61,291 nucleotides of DNA from Pleurotus djamor (lineage: Eukaryota > Basidiomycota > Agaricomycetes > Agaricales > Pleurotaceae): contig JAPEVF010000090.1 of the NCBI GenBank assembly GCA_029747585.1, positions 1-61,291 on the forward strand. The letters run 5' to 3'. The position numbers and the translations under genes were made by a program. The notes beneath the pieces are model-generated. The model was not told where the DNA came from. It worked only from the letters and a program-made list of their open reading frames with translations, and did no database searches. Shown here piece after piece: positions 25,791-37,862 of this stretch (position 1 is the stretch's first letter; every line of letters starts with the position of its first letter).

Positions 25791-27291
25791 TTATATCGAT
25801 TTAATTTTCGGTTTTTCCTTCTCTTGAATGACTCGTTTTGCATGGACATCTAGGTACGTAGCATGGTGATTAATAGAGGGAATATGGACGTGACATAGGG
25901 AAGCGCGGAGCTACCTTTGCGCTTGACGAATGCCTCGACGGATATCCCTGCGAAGACGATTGCTGCGCCTAGCCATTGTCCAGGAGTCAGCTTGTGGTTG
26001 TAGACGATCACGGAGAGGAGCATGGTGAATAGTTTGCGCGTGAGCGTAATGGTTCTGTTCAAAGATTAGTCAATGGTGGTGATGACTTGGAATAGGCCAA
26101 CACGACGTACACAAGAGTGAGCGAGCCAAAGTGCTGCAATGTTTCAAAGATGAAAAGCTGGCCGAGTGCTCCAGTGAAAGCGAATTGGGCGAGAGGAGAG
26201 ATGATCGATGGGTGCGAGCGTATAAAGTCCAATGCACCCATGAGTTCTGTCCGACCGTCTGTCGAAGGGTGGATGACGGGTATATAGGGTAGGGGTAGTA
26301 TTGATAGTATTGAGGTCAAGAGCGTGCAGAAGAGGTTGATCCACAACATCATCTGCTGACCAGTCACTTTATGACGCGCAAAGATCTCGTCCTGGGTTGA
26401 GTTTGTCGCGCCGTCCAGAGCGAGGTTGATGATGAGGTAGGTCATGCCTATCAAGTTGGCGTAGGGTGTCTTGTCGACCGAGGAGGCTTTGGAGGCGTGT
26501 TTCCCTTTGCCGCTGTCGCCTCCGAATCCCATGAAGATGGTGATGCCGGTGGTGACCATGAGTACGACGAGGTATTTGTGGGGAGCGAATTTGCGACGGT
26601 AGAGAAGGACGTTCATGATCATCACTGGGACGAGTTTGCATGATTTTCCGAGGACCATGGCTGGGTAGGAGATGTAGGAAAGCGCGGCGAAGCCAAATGG
26701 TGCGGCAGAGGTGATGAATACGGAGCATTGGAGGTATCGGAGGAGGAGTGCAGAGGTGGAGAAACGGTTGTCGGGTTTGTGCTTGTGATGGGTCGTTCCG
26801 TTTCCGTTCTGTTTTGTGTGGGCATGGCCGTTGCCATTTGGTGCGTGCTTTTCGTCCGTAGCCTTGGCTGGTTCCAGTGAAGAGGTGGGGTGAAGTCCGA
26901 GTGTTTGGGCGAACGTGGCCCCGGATTTACGGCGGAACATTATGTATGTGAAGGCCGATATAGAGCTGAGCGCGCTCTGGCATGTCCCCATGAACAGAGG
27001 TGATTTAAACTTGTCGGAAGACTTTCCGTCGATCGACTGGAATGGTACGGACACTATTAATCAACAAAGTCAGTAAACCATCAAGATCATGCAATAGAAG
27101 CATAATCACGTCGTTCTTGTGCGATTGCCCATAGCTGGGTGGCAGAACATATCAGTATATGGCCGATTCTACAGAAGGTGCTGGCTCACCAGGAACATAG
27201 AATATACGCCGGACACGCACAGCGCCAGCCTAAGAAAATTGAGCTCCCGTGTACCATCAGCACAGTTCACGACAAACCTAAGAAACGACAT
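25791..27291 (-). CDS. HUT1: Nucleotide-sugar transporter Hut1 (UDP-galactose transporter homologue)
   Basis: SLC35B1-type ER membrane transporter. ATG at 27291 begins [13 protein letters not shown], with a first helix [16 protein letters not shown] small exon (LWAIAQER) joins it to [10 protein letters not shown], giving the family's QERL motif. Later segments are [39 protein letters not shown] and [20 protein letters not shown], then [20 protein letters not shown]. The lysine motif [10 protein letters not shown] is diagnostic. A His/Asn/Gly-rich insertion ([14 protein letters not shown]) lies in a loop and is not conserved. The last exon adds a basic tail ending KPKIKSI. Roughly ten helices. 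It faces the ICMT-like gene across a 400-base shared promoter. Confidence 0.9.
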
Positions 27292-27361
27292 GGTGGTAAG
27301 AAAGAAAGATGAATACGGGGTGCCAGCACCGAAACAAATGTTCGTTGTGACGTGGAAGTGT

Positions 27362-27395
27362 GTAACCCTAACCCCACACACCCTGACCCTAACCT
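27362..27395 (+). repeat. Telomere-like CCCTAACC units in promoter
   Basis: Two CCCTAACC units 18 bases apart sit between the start codons of HUT1 and the ICMT-like gene. The canonical fungal telomere unit is TTAGGG/CCCTAA, so this may be a short interstitial telomere-like patch or a telobox-type factor site. Too short to call a telomere insertion. Confidence 0.5.
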
Positions 27396-27693
27396 TCGAA
27401 ACCTTATCAAGACCTCTTCGCCTCGTCGCACCGGGCTCAGCGTCGTCGAGCACGACGTGCACGTCTGATGATGCATAGCCCGTCCTCCATGGCCTCAAAA
27501 TTGGCAAATTCCAACTCGACTGCGAAGGTCCTCACTGGCCTGCCAAAGCTGTCATCGCCTTTTGGACTTTTGGGCCAGATCTAGGAAGAGGGGGCGAGCC
27601 GCCGGGCCTCGTAGTAAGGGCCCCAGGCGGATCCAGGAATCAGGTTAAAAAGGGTCAATTGCTGCGAGTTGCGCTCTCAAACGAACCCTCACG

Positions 27694-28507
27694 ATGTATA
27701 TCGCCGGGATTCATCTTTCGCACAACCAAGGCATCGACACCATCGCATGGCTCTCGACTTTGTCGACGGGCGTCGCGTTGTTCAGCCAAGTTTCTCGAGT
27801 TAGCAAGAAAGCCATCGAGGCAAAGGGGCCAGTGACTGTGAAGCCTCAAACACTTGCCGCGCGTATCTCGACGTCCGCCCATATTGTCCTTCAAAATTCA
27901 ATTCCTTTGCTCTATCTTGGCGCAATCGCTTTCAATGGGTTCGAGCAGCCGTTGTGGCTCCAGGATTGGGCGTTCCCTGACGAGTTGGAGCTGACTTTGG
28001 GCTTGTCGATTGGTACCAAGGCCATGATCAGGACGGTTGCGTCGTTGGCTTTGGTGGCTACGACCAGGCTGCTTCAAGCTAGCTTTAATAGCCTTGGTGC
28101 TGATTGGGCCGTCATCGGGGTGAGTCTCGTTTTTCGTCACGATGTGCGCTATATTCGTAACTAAAATTCGTATCTTTTCGTGTTTGTAGATTCGCGAGAA
28201 AGGCTCGTCTGTTGCTCGATCTGGTCCATACGCCTACATACGTCATCCGTTGTACGGCGTCATGCTCCTCCAACAAGTCCTCTTTGCTGGCATGTTCTGG
28301 TCGTATCTGCCTTTGGCAAGCTTGGCCGGCCTTTGTGTGGCTTACAGAGTCAAGGCTGGTGCCGAGGTATGCTTGCTTTATTCCCTTTCTGCTCCTTGCT
28401 CATCACTTTGCACGCAGGAGAAAATGATCGAAGATAGCGACGCAGGGGATGATTATAGGCAGTACAAGAAAGATGTTCCATACAGATTTATCCCTTACGT
28501 CTGGTAA
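27694..28507 (+). CDS. ICMT/phospholipid methyltransferase-like membrane protein
   Basis: Small multi-pass membrane methyltransferase of the isoprenylcysteine carboxyl methyltransferase (ICMT/PEMT) superfamily. It starts MYIAGIHLSHNQGIDTIAWL. The diagnostic C-terminal core is split by introns: GPYAYIRHPLYGVMLLQQ, then GLCVAYRVKAGAE, then EKMIEDSDAGDDYRQYKKDV and PYRFIPYVW. The RHPxY motif, the E-E pair and the Y-x-x-Y motif are those used by this family to bind SAM. Introns lie at about 28120-28189 and 28367-28417. It is shorter than Ste14 and the N-terminus is unlike it, so it is probably one of the many ICMT-like paralogues of Agaricomycetes rather than the CaaX enzyme itself. Confidence 0.8.
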
Positions 28508-28845
28508 TTACAGTATCCTTTAGCCTTTGGGATTCACAAAGTTAAACCCCTCGAATGTTGACTTTCGAGCCGACTCTTCAATACTCTCGCGGGAAACAGG
28601 TCAGAATCACGGATTGCTGATCACCTTCTCAGACTCGGGGGCCCTAAGGAGCAGCATTTCGTCGTGGGCAGGGTTAGGCTTCATTGATCGGGTGTACCTG
28701 ATGAAACCTGCATGCTTAAACATTGGTTCGTAGATGCTAGCGTCCAACTCGTCCATGAAGCTGAAGAGTATCAGGTGTGTGTTGCAAGATGGCGCCAAGC
28801 CCGACACATTTCTATCAGCCCCTGTATCAGCCCCTTTCGTTCAAC
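28508..28845. other. Intergenic, ICMT-like to F-box copy 2
   Basis: No supported gene. A 66-codon open frame on the minus strand (28607-28807) has no recognisable feature. Confidence 0.4.
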
Positions 28846-29889
28846 ATGACTCACTTCGGACTCACTCCTGCTTGAGCTTGACTCTTGTCCACCACCACAA
28901 TGAAGCAACGTTATCAGCTGTAAGCAAAGCCTATGTAGTTCATCCATCTAAAGTACTAACAGTGAACGTAGGATTAATCTTACAGCCCGACAAGTGATTG
29001 AGTCATTCAGATTTTCTGCGTGGCCAACTTCCAGAATTGTGGAGCTAATTTCAGTGCGTCAACCGCGTGAGCTTGATGATGTCTTAGTGGACGTCCCAGT
29101 CTTAAGGTAAACCGTTCAAACACACCGATGGACCAATGGCTAACTTGACATAATCCTAGGCCCGCTCGTGAAGCCAGTACGGGGGATCTGGGCATACTTG
29201 CCCAGGTACCTCCCGAGTTATTGGAAATAACTTTGGAGACTCTCGACACCGAGTCGCTCATCATGCTCTGTATCGCCAACTCCCAGCTATTCAGACTTGG
29301 ATATCCTCTGCTTTGCAAACGCATACTGGAATTCCTTTCTCCCTGGCAGGAATGTCGACTCATATGTCTCGGCGAGCGTGGATGCGGCAGCCTCCCAAAC
29401 GGATGCGTCCCCGAGTTTGATTCGTTTGATGATATCGAATCAGCGTCTCCTAGCGAGTCTGAAAGCTTGCGTCTCTACAAATTGGCCAGGAAGACATTCA
29501 CACCAGTCAAGAAGCAGTTCGTACCGAGCTCATCGGCGCCATCATCGCGGATGCTACTAGCTACGGACCACGAGGACGACCTTCATCGATTTTTACTTCT
29601 TGCCTATGACTACCGTCAGCTCCTAAAACCACTATCTGAGCACGTACTTGTCAATTTGACAAAGAAGCAGTATATTCCTTCGGCTAGCAGGACCTTGCAG
29701 TCGCTTGTCATGTGTACATTGCAAGGGTATCCTTCACATCGGGGGCCTTGGGCAGGGGACCAACTGGTTATACTCCCGAAGGACACCTTCACGTCCGAAT
29801 TAGGAGAGGGCGAAGGGCCATGGACCGACTTTACAAAGGAGGGAAAATCGTTGCGATCTCAATTGGAACCTTGGGGTAAATATTATTGA
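28846..29889 (+). pseudogene. F-box-like family protein, copy 2 (exon 1 apparently out of frame)
   Basis: Exons 28986-29106 and 29160-29889 are clearly homologous to copy 3: AWPTSRIVELISVRQPREL, then RPAREASTGDLGILAQVPPE, NSQLFRLGYPLL and RGPWAGDQLVILP. An upstream exon 28846-28919 starts with the same ATGACTCAC as copy 3, but its frame meets a TGA at codon 10 and its 74-base length leaves the wrong phase for exon 2 (copy 3's exon is 67 bases). So either the first exon is damaged or the true start lies elsewhere. The downstream 730-base exon is fully open, so decay is recent or the protein is made from another start. Function unknown. Confidence 0.55.
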
Positions 29890-30176
29890 GACTGTCCAGT
29901 AGCATAACGACCACTACCTCTGTCCTGGGCTTGTCGTAATGAAACTGACATTCGAAGGGGTGATCCGGTCAAGCTCATATCGATTCCTTCCCGAGCCAAA
30001 GAGCCCTCAAGCTCGGGGAGCTCCAGGATACATTATACATATATTATTCTTCTGCTGGAACGAGGTTTGGACCAAAACAACACAGATTCCACAACACACA
30101 ACACGTCGAACGGGGATATAAGAGGGAATAACGAGCAAAGCGGTATACGTAGACTTGAGATGGAAGAAGAGGGAGC

Positions 30177-31746
30177 TTAAAATGTACTCGCCCAAGCTTC
30201 TACATCCACGGTTGATATCCTCGCGGCTTCTATCCAAGGGTGTTTCTACAAAAGACTCAGTTTCCACGGCGAGGCGCAACAAAGGTAGGACGTACCAGGA
30301 GATCCTTGGGCGTTTTACGTGCGTCAGGATCCTTCAGCAAACAGCTATCCACGAAGTCCTCAGCTTCACTGGGGAACCGCCCCTCTGGAGTCAACCTCGG
30401 CGCAGGCTCATTCACAATATGTTGTAGCAGCTCCAGGATACTCATCGTCATACCCCCACCTTGCAGACTGACACCTTTGCTCTTCCGTCGATCCTTCTTA
30501 TCTTTCGCAGTCTTCTCCGTGGGAGTCTTTGGTGTACGTCTGGCTCTCGGGGGTGGGAGTCCCATTGAAGATACAGGACGATTGGGCGATAGGGTACCCT
30601 CGAGATCGGACAAGTCAGAGTCATCGTCAGAGTCGGCAGACTCGGAGAAGGGGAAGCGGCCAAGCGCCAGTTCAATGAGAGAAATGCCTAACGACCAGAC
30701 ATCAGACTTCACAGTGTACTGCGCGCCTTGTATACGTTCCGGCTAAAAACAGGTCAGCTAGTTGTGGGAGTGAATAAGCATGGAACGCACACTCATATAG
30801 GTTGACGTGCCAACGAAGGTGTCGGCAATTGAGTTGATGAGCTCCCCAGAGACGCCAAAATCGCAAATTTTGATGTCCCCTAGCGAGTTGCATAGGATAT
30901 TTGACGGTTTGATATCTGTGACACACTTCAGTCGTGTCGGAACAATATTGATATGAGAATGAGACCGTACCGCGATGTATGATGCGATGAACGTCGTAGA
31001 GATACGTCAAACCTTCCAGAACCGAGAGAGCAACGCGGCCGACGATGTCGATGTCGATAGCACCAATCTTCTTGTATATACTATGGAGAGACCCTTTGTC
31101 CATGAACTCCATGCAAATACAAATGTTTGGATCGGCGAGGAAAGCGCCAAAGAAGGATACGATGTACTTTGAATTGCAATCGTGCATGATGTGCAATTCA
31201 CGAAGGATTTGTTTCCGCACGGATGGCTTAGCATCAATTAAGACAATCTAACCGACGAAATGTCAAGTTGGATATCGTCGAACGACCGATCAAGTTACTC
31301 ACCTTCTTCGCCATCATGGTGCCCGTCGGGACATGCTCAACCTTCTTCACGCTCCCGCCATTCCCTTGTCCCAGTTCTTGAAGATCCTTCAAGTCCTCAT
31401 TCCGTAGTTCGAAATTCATCTCTGCATTCATATCCAGCTTTGCGAGCGTACTGGAGAGGGTCGCATGATATGTATTGCGCTTGACCGATGGTGACACCGT
31501 GGACGATGCAAGGGTTTGGCCTGTGTTCAGATTGCTCCCGTCCGTATCAAGACCATTCGATGAATTGGGGATTTTCGGGTCCTTCAACTTCATCGGTGGA
31601 GGCCTTTTCTTGCCACCCGCGGCTGGCGCGAGCCTGGTGGGCACCGGTTCTGCCTCAACTGGCGGTGGAGGTGGGGGCGGTTGATCTGCGGGCACATTTA
31701 GCTGAAGGGCTTTAAAATTTCGTTTCTTGCGAATTGGAGTGGCCAT
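30177..31746 (-). CDS. STE7: MAP kinase kinase, Ste7/Fuz7 type
   Basis: Dual-specificity kinase of the pheromone/filamentation MAPK cascade. It starts [18 protein letters not shown] and has a Pro-rich leader. The kinase domain shows the Gly loop [14 protein letters not shown], the lysine MMAKK, the catalytic [10 protein letters not shown], the DFG segment [14 protein letters not shown] and the activation loop [13 protein letters not shown] with the S/T pair phosphorylated by a MAPKKK. A 70-residue Ser/Pro/Lys-rich insertion ([18 protein letters not shown] onwards) interrupts the C-lobe, as in Ste7 orthologues. The last exon reads [13 protein letters not shown] and stops at 30177; the splice just before it is uncertain. 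Five or six exons. Confidence 0.9.
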
Positions 31747-32328
31747 GGTGGTTTGATGAGGACCTGTCTCTGAAACCCAGAAACGCCAAGTTCAAACACG
31801 CGAAAGCACGTGAACTGTAGCCCCTATGTCGCTGCGGAGGTGAATCAGGCCTCCAGCTGGGTCACAGACTCACAGAAGACACTCGGAGCTAAATTCCGAG
31901 CAACGAAGGTGACCAGAGGAAATTTCGGCGAACCCTGGACCAATGTGCCAGTTAAGCTCCATCTAAGACTCTGGTCCAAATCGTGATGCTGATGCCAATG
32001 GATTGGGCGACGCAGAAATGTTTGATGTTAAGCTGAGTGGCCCGGGCGACGATGATATTGAGCACTCTACTGCGGTACTCGATGCGATTACACGGCGCTG
32101 CAGGCTCAAGAAGTACTGTAGCCACTTCCGCTTCTCCCAGTTGTTGATTTGTTTTTGATCCTTTAAGTTGCCTCACTCCAACCAGTATCAAGCCGCAAAT
32201 CATGGACTCAAAACATAGCATTATGTACATCGGTACACACTGTGTCAAGACGAGTATATATACAATAGTTCAGACCATAGTAGGGTGCAATAATTGCATA
32301 AATGCATAGAGTACAAGGTTCCAAAAAA
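31747..32328. other. Intergenic, STE7 to Cep57-like gene
   Basis: About 580 bases: STE7 promoter and the 3' end of the Cep57-like gene. Nothing recognised. Confidence 0.45.
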
Positions 32329-35300
32329 TCAGGCCGCCGCCACTTCCACTCCCCGAGCAGATGCGACGCGCTTCCCAAGCTTTTCCGAAGACCCGTTGGA
32401 AGGGGTGTCTCTGAACGTCAACAAGCTATAAAGTTTCGCAATTTGGTCGCCCTAATCATACGTCAAGCTTTCAGTTCATGGGCGGTGGCACAAAGGGGGA
32501 CGGAGCAACTAACCTTCTGTTCAATAACATCCACGACTTCGCGCAGATGTTGCGCAAGCATATTTCGTTTCCGGACGTTGGATATAGGATCCATATCCTT
32601 GTATTGATCAGCGAGTTCGACATAAATACTACGCGCAGGGGGGTTGATTAGCAAAGGCCCACGAAAAAGTAATAAGGACGGCTTCACCTTTTATAATGTG
32701 TGAAATCATCTTCAAGTTCTCTGATCACTTGACTGAGTGTTGTTTGAGGAGGTAAACGTCGCTTGCCACCCTGACGGTGATCCTGTCCCTTGCCCAGTCG
32801 TTGTCGAAGATCATCCTCGTCTTCCTCCGCAAACCCTTCATCCTCATCAGGGTCATGTTCAATAACCCTTCGTTGTTCACGATACCGAGGGTGGATAGGA
32901 CCCAACGACGAGCTAGGAGGCTCGTCGGGCACATACAAATTATTATGCCGATTCCTTGCTTGACGGGTGCACATCGTACAGGTTTTGGGATTGTGTTCCG
33001 GCGCAGAGAAAAATAACCGTTCGAGATGTTCTCCACGAATCTTGGGGAAGGGGGTTTCCTCAACAGACGGGCCAGCAGTCGGTTGTCGCAAAGCATGGGC
33101 AGGAGTCGGAGCAGCAGGTCGCACGGAAGTCGCTCTTGTTCGAGAATTAGGCATAGGCGTACTCTGTCGTTTGTCTAGGTCGTGGTCCCTTTCGCGCGCA
33201 GGGGACGGCGGGAGTTCAACGTCGGATTCTTCTTCATCGTCCGCATCGTTCTGGAGCAGGCTCTGACTTCGTCCTCCTACGGGCGAAGGTGAAACAGGCG
33301 GTGAATTGTCACTATCATACGCCTGTGATCGTCGTTCAGACACAAACGACCGTTGGGTGTCCACATGTGAGCGAGACACATCTGGGGACGTAGCAGCCCG
33401 CGACCGTTCAGACCGCCGTTCTTCGAGTTCAGCAGAAATTTGACGGAGATCTTCATTGTTGACGAACGGCGTAGAGGATGAAGCTACAATCTGTGAAGAA
33501 CCGAGCGTAGCGTGATCTGTTCGCATGGTCTTCTCGTGTCCGCGAGAGGAGCCTAGAAGAGAGCTGAGGTCGCGAGGGTCAGCCACAGACGCCTCATCCG
33601 ACTCTTCAGAAGATTCGTTGGCAGGTTCATTGGCTCGGGGGGCCGGCTGGGGTTCCTGTAATTCGACGAGTTCCTCGCTCACTGCACCCAAGTCCTCATC
33701 ATCGTCCTGAATGGTTCGACCATCTCCATCCAGGACGCGACTTCGTCCGTTACCCCTACGATGCTTCAAACCTTCTTCAACGACACCCCGCAGAACCTCA
33801 ACCTCTCCACCCAACCGCTCAACTTCCTGCCTCAACCGTGCAATCTCCTCAGACTTGTCCCGCATCGCTCGTGAATCCGCCTCACGCGACTCACGTAACT
33901 CAGTAAGCAATTGTTTATGGTCAGCAAGTTCGCTCGTCAGTCGCGTGAGGTGACTTCGCAGGGTCGAAATCAGTGCCTCCAGTGCTACCCCAGCATCAGC
34001 AAACAAGTATCCAACAAAGTGTACAAGCGACCTACCTTTCTTCTCTTCGACGGCTTCTTTGTACTTACTCTCCATCGCCTCGAGGTCGTCCCTCTCTCTC
34101 CCTTTGCCCTTGCTATCTTTCGTGAGTCGTTGGGCTGTCATCTGCTGCTGCACGAGCAGATCCTCCCTTTCAAGAACACGCGTCCGTTCCCTCGCAACTT
34201 CACGCTTGCACAGCTCCAACTCCATTTCCAGCTCCCTCACACGTCGTCGCGATATACTGTTCTCCTCCTCAAGCCGATACAATTTCGTCTGCACCTCGTT
34301 CAGCGCCGTGATAAAGTAGACTGCGGATCGTTAGAAACAAGATACAATGAAAAAAACCTCAAGACAAACATACCATCGACTTCGCGAGGCTTACCCTCCG
34401 CATTGTACTTGTAGTAGGACATCTGGGGACGCGCGGGGGATTCCACTGCGTTAGTGATACCAGTGACGTCGGGTAGATGAATACCGCCCCGACTGGTGTT
34501 TAGTGACTCGCGTGATTTACGCGGTGATGGTCTGGCGGGTGAAGCGTTGACGATATTGATACTTGGAGTTCGTGCAGAGACCCCCGCCCGCCCCGCCTGT
34601 GAAGCTTTGCGACCAGACACCTTGGGGGTTTGTTGATAACCACCAGCCAAGAGATCTTGCTGGTGCATCGAAGGAAATATGCCAGTACGCTTGGCTTTCG
34701 GGGTCATTCCGTCATCCATGCTCTGGTCCGGACGCCGCGATGCAGAGGGCATTCTAGCGGGTGACTGTTGCATCGACTTCATCGAAGGCGGGAAATGACG
34801 GGAGCTAACTCGACTACGCTCTTGCTCGCGCATGGGAGAGTGTTTGTAGTTGGAATCGGTGGATTGCGTACGTGATATCGGGCCTTTGGTATTGCGCGGT
34901 CGCCTGGGTGAGAGAGATACTTTGCTAAGCGCTTCGGAAAGTCTGGATTTGTTTCCGACTGACTCGGCATCCGAAGACGCTTCTGAAGGGGGAGGGCGAG
35001 GAGAACGAATACGAACGGAGCGACTGGGGGTGGGAGCGTGGCCAGATTGAAGAAAGCGATCTAGCTCGGCGGTGTTGTCAACGACATAAGGCATGGCATC
35101 AACACTGCCCATGCCCTTCGGAAGCAACAGCGATTAGAATAGCAAACGACCAGGTAACTGGGGCACTTACAGGGTAGCGAGACCGCGATGGCTCGTCACG
35201 GAAGGCACTGATCTGACTTGCGACCGCTGGAAAAATATCGCGCAGGGGGCGATCCGGGTCATACTCTGCGCCACTGAGACTGATGTCATGTCGATTCCCG

Positions 35301-35674
35301 CGGCCACCTAGACCAGCAGCGAGGGTGAGGTTGCTGGCATGGTGGGCTGCCGTCGACATTGTCTCCCCGCCGTACGGATTGATGCCATCTTCATCGTCCA
35401 CTGTGCGATATGACCACGGATGTCCCTCCTCAAGATACTCCCTCGACTGCTGTTCGAAGGAAGCAAAGTCCCGAAAAGCCACGGGTTCGGGTGCATGTCT
35501 GGCGTGCTCTAGAGATTCATGGTCTGACGCCGAGTCCGGGGTCGAGGAAAGATGGAAAGAGAGGTCGGCGTGCTGCAACGTGTGTTCGAGCTGTTTTCGG
35601 TGTTGCTCAATCTCGTCGCCGGCGATGCTCAAGTCGAAGGGTTCGTATTGCCTCTGCTTTGAATGTCTTTGCAT
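32329..35674 (-). CDS. Cep57-like spindle pole body/centrosome protein
   Basis: Long coiled-coil protein with a Cep57-type microtubule-binding C-terminus, as in fission yeast Ppc89. It starts MQRHSKQRQYEPFDLSIAGD (ATG at 35674). A disordered Ser/Pro/Arg-rich half is followed by coiled coil (LYRLEEENSISRRRVRELEM, then RLRQEVERLGGEVEVLRGVV). Near the C-terminus are a Cys motif, HNPKTCTMCTRQ, and the conserved block VIRELEDDFTHYK joined by an intron to SIYVELADQYKDMDPISNV, ending AKLYSLLTF. I recall this block from Cep57/Ppc89 proteins; the role in anchoring spindle pole or microtubules is inferred. Five or so exons. About 1000 residues. Confidence 0.78.
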
Positions 35675-35994
35675 ATTCAAAGCCCAAGACGTGCTGGGTG
35701 TCGCCGGCGATGATGATGGTGAGGAAGAAAAATGAGTGTGCACCACCACAATCCAAAACCAGAACAAGTGTCACTCGAAGGTCACAGTCACTGGGCGGAT
35801 GCAAACCCAGTACAAACAAGGACAAAGGTTGCGACGCGTCGAACACCTGACCGTGTGGCGATCATTACCCCTAGACACACCTATTCAATGGCACTCATTG
35901 GGCACTCAGTTCCACGAGTCGCAAATACTGTATACTTGAAGAGTGCTCCCTCAGGATTCTACCGACAATTCCACCTAACAAAGTACCCAAACTC

Positions 35995-37027
35995 TCAGTA
36001 GTAGGGTCCTTCAAAAGACTCCCGAAGCTTGGTTCCATCATCGGTAAAATCAGTCCATTGATCGCTCTCCTCTTCTAAGTGAGACTTGAAGTCTTCCATC
36101 CCTAGGATGACCAATTGGTCACCAGCCCAAGGCCCGTAATGGATCGAGGACCTGCTTTGAGCCCAAGCTACAAGCGACTTCAGAGTCTTTCCAGGCGACG
36201 AGATGTACTGCTTCTTCGTTAGATTGACCAATACGGATTGAGTCACTGGTTTTAGCAGGCGACGATAGTCATAGGAAAGGAGTAAAAATCGACGAAAATC
36301 ATCTCCGTGCGCTGGATCCAATACCATTCGCGAAGAAGCCGACGAATTTGGTACGAACTTGGTCTTGATTCGTTCAAAAGTTTTCTCGGCGATCTTGTAA
36401 AAACGCAGTCCTTGGGGTTCATCAGGGGAGGCCATTTCAGCATCGCCGAATGAATCCAGTTCGGGGATACATCCTTTTGGAAGGTCAACGCGTCCTGTCG
36501 AACCCAGACAGATGAATCGACCGCTCGACCAGGGAGATACGAAGTCTAGGATGTGCTTGCCAAGCAACAGATATCCAAGTCTGAAGAGCTGTGAATTGGT
36601 AATACAGAGCATTATGAGCGATTCCGTAGCGAGATTTTCTTTGAGGATTATTGCCAACAACTCGACAGGTAACCGGGATAGCAAACCCAAATCGCCCTGA
36701 CCAGATTGGCGGGAAGGCCTAGAGTCAAGCATGGTTTGTCGGTGTGATGCACCGTTATTTAGGAGGAAGGAATCTACCTCAAGAAAGGGAACTCTTCCAA
36801 AACTTCCTCCAGTTGACGAGGTTGGTGCACCGTGATCAATTCTGTGATCCTGGAATTTGGCCAATGATGCAACTCGAAAGGGTCAGTCATTTGTTCGGCT
36901 GTAATGTTGATCCTGTGCACGGTATCAGTGTGTGAAGAGAACGGAAGTCATGTTTCGTACATTCGGTAAAGTTGATCGCGCATTGCTGTTGGTCACTGGA
37001 AGAGGAGGTTTGGCATGAGTGAGTCAT
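35995..37027 (-). CDS. F-box-like family protein, copy 3
   Basis: Exons 37027-36961, 36898-36778 and 36718-35995. The first exon gives MTHSCQTSSSSDQQQC, the second HHWPNSRITELITVHQPRQL, and the third starts RPSRQSGQGDLGLLSRLPVE with the F-box-like helix, then NSQLFRLGYLLL and YGPWAGDQLVIL near the end. It is closest to copy 2 at 28846-29889 (same exon phases, same WPxSR and QPR motifs) and more distant from copy 1. All exons are open and in frame here, so this is the intact member of the pair. Copies 2 and 3 lie on opposite strands 6 kb apart, with the MAPKK and Cep57-like genes between. Function unknown. Confidence 0.72.
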
Positions 37028-37862
37028 GGTGGCACGAAAGGGTCCATACAGGGTAAAATTTACAGGGGTACGCAACCTGAGTGCGAACTGAGAGCTCTGC
37101 ATCGGATATACCATGCCCAACTGATTTCTCAGAAGTAAGGGATCAATGAGAACTCAAGAGGAAATTTTGCGGGGAAGCTACCGCACCAATGGATAAGGGA
37201 CGGCGGGCCATCAATGAAGTATCCTAACATGATTACACCAGAAGTCATACGTGCCAGTCCCCGTCATTATCAAGCAAAAAAAAATGATAGATGTTAACAA
37301 GCGTGATGTCGCAGGTACGGCTCAGAGCTGGAGATGTATTCTCCTGGTTAATGAATCAATCCCCCTCAATTGTGAACAGACTTCGGCATAGTGATTATGA
37401 TTTTGTGTCGTCGTAGATGCGAGCGGGGAATGGCGTAAAGTTCAGACTTGGTCATTGTGAGAAGGGAGCGATATGCCCGAAGAAGGGTGATGGTGGAGTG
37501 AACTTGCGTCAGCCAGGGCGCCCGCCATAAGTCCCTTCTCACCAAGGCACCTCCTCCTCTTTGTGGCTGCTTCCGATGGTTGTCAAAGTTGTGTCAATGA
37601 GCATGTCTGAAGTATCCGGAAGCGTCCTCATTGATAGGGTCGTGTAAAATAGGACAACGCCGCAAGAAATCCCTACTATTGGGCAATAAGCGAGTGGTCG
37701 ATGCGCCGAAGAAACATGAGCACTTACACTGGGATTGAAGGGGCCAACAGACAAGCTCTACTTACTCAACATCGAAATAGCTCTCATCTTCGGAAGTATC
37801 GAAAATCGGCACCTGGCGAGTGGATAAGTAGGAATCATCGAGTTGCGTCGATGGGTGATGGG
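37028..37862. other. Intergenic, F-box copy 3 to NTPase-nuclease gene
   Basis: About 835 bases, including an A9 run near 37277. No gene recognised. An upstream in-frame ATG at 37120 could extend copy 3. Confidence 0.45.

Noticed and set aside
27169..27507. Longer N-terminal extension of HUT1 from an upstream start
   Set aside because: The extension would read through the telomere-like promoter patch and is Arg/Val-rich without resemblance to the family. The internal start MSFLRF fits.
32302..32607. Plus-strand open frame of 101 codons
   Set aside because: It lies antisense to the last exons of the Cep57-like gene, whose splice pattern and motifs are clear.
34300..34414. Possible continuous reading without intron in Cep57-like gene
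   Set aside because: A stop falls in the read-through, and donor/acceptor signals give a clean joint after GKPREVD.
35283..35735. Plus-strand frame of 150 codons, Cys-rich
   Set aside because: Antisense to the first exon of the Cep57-like gene. The Cys content comes from the complementary codons.
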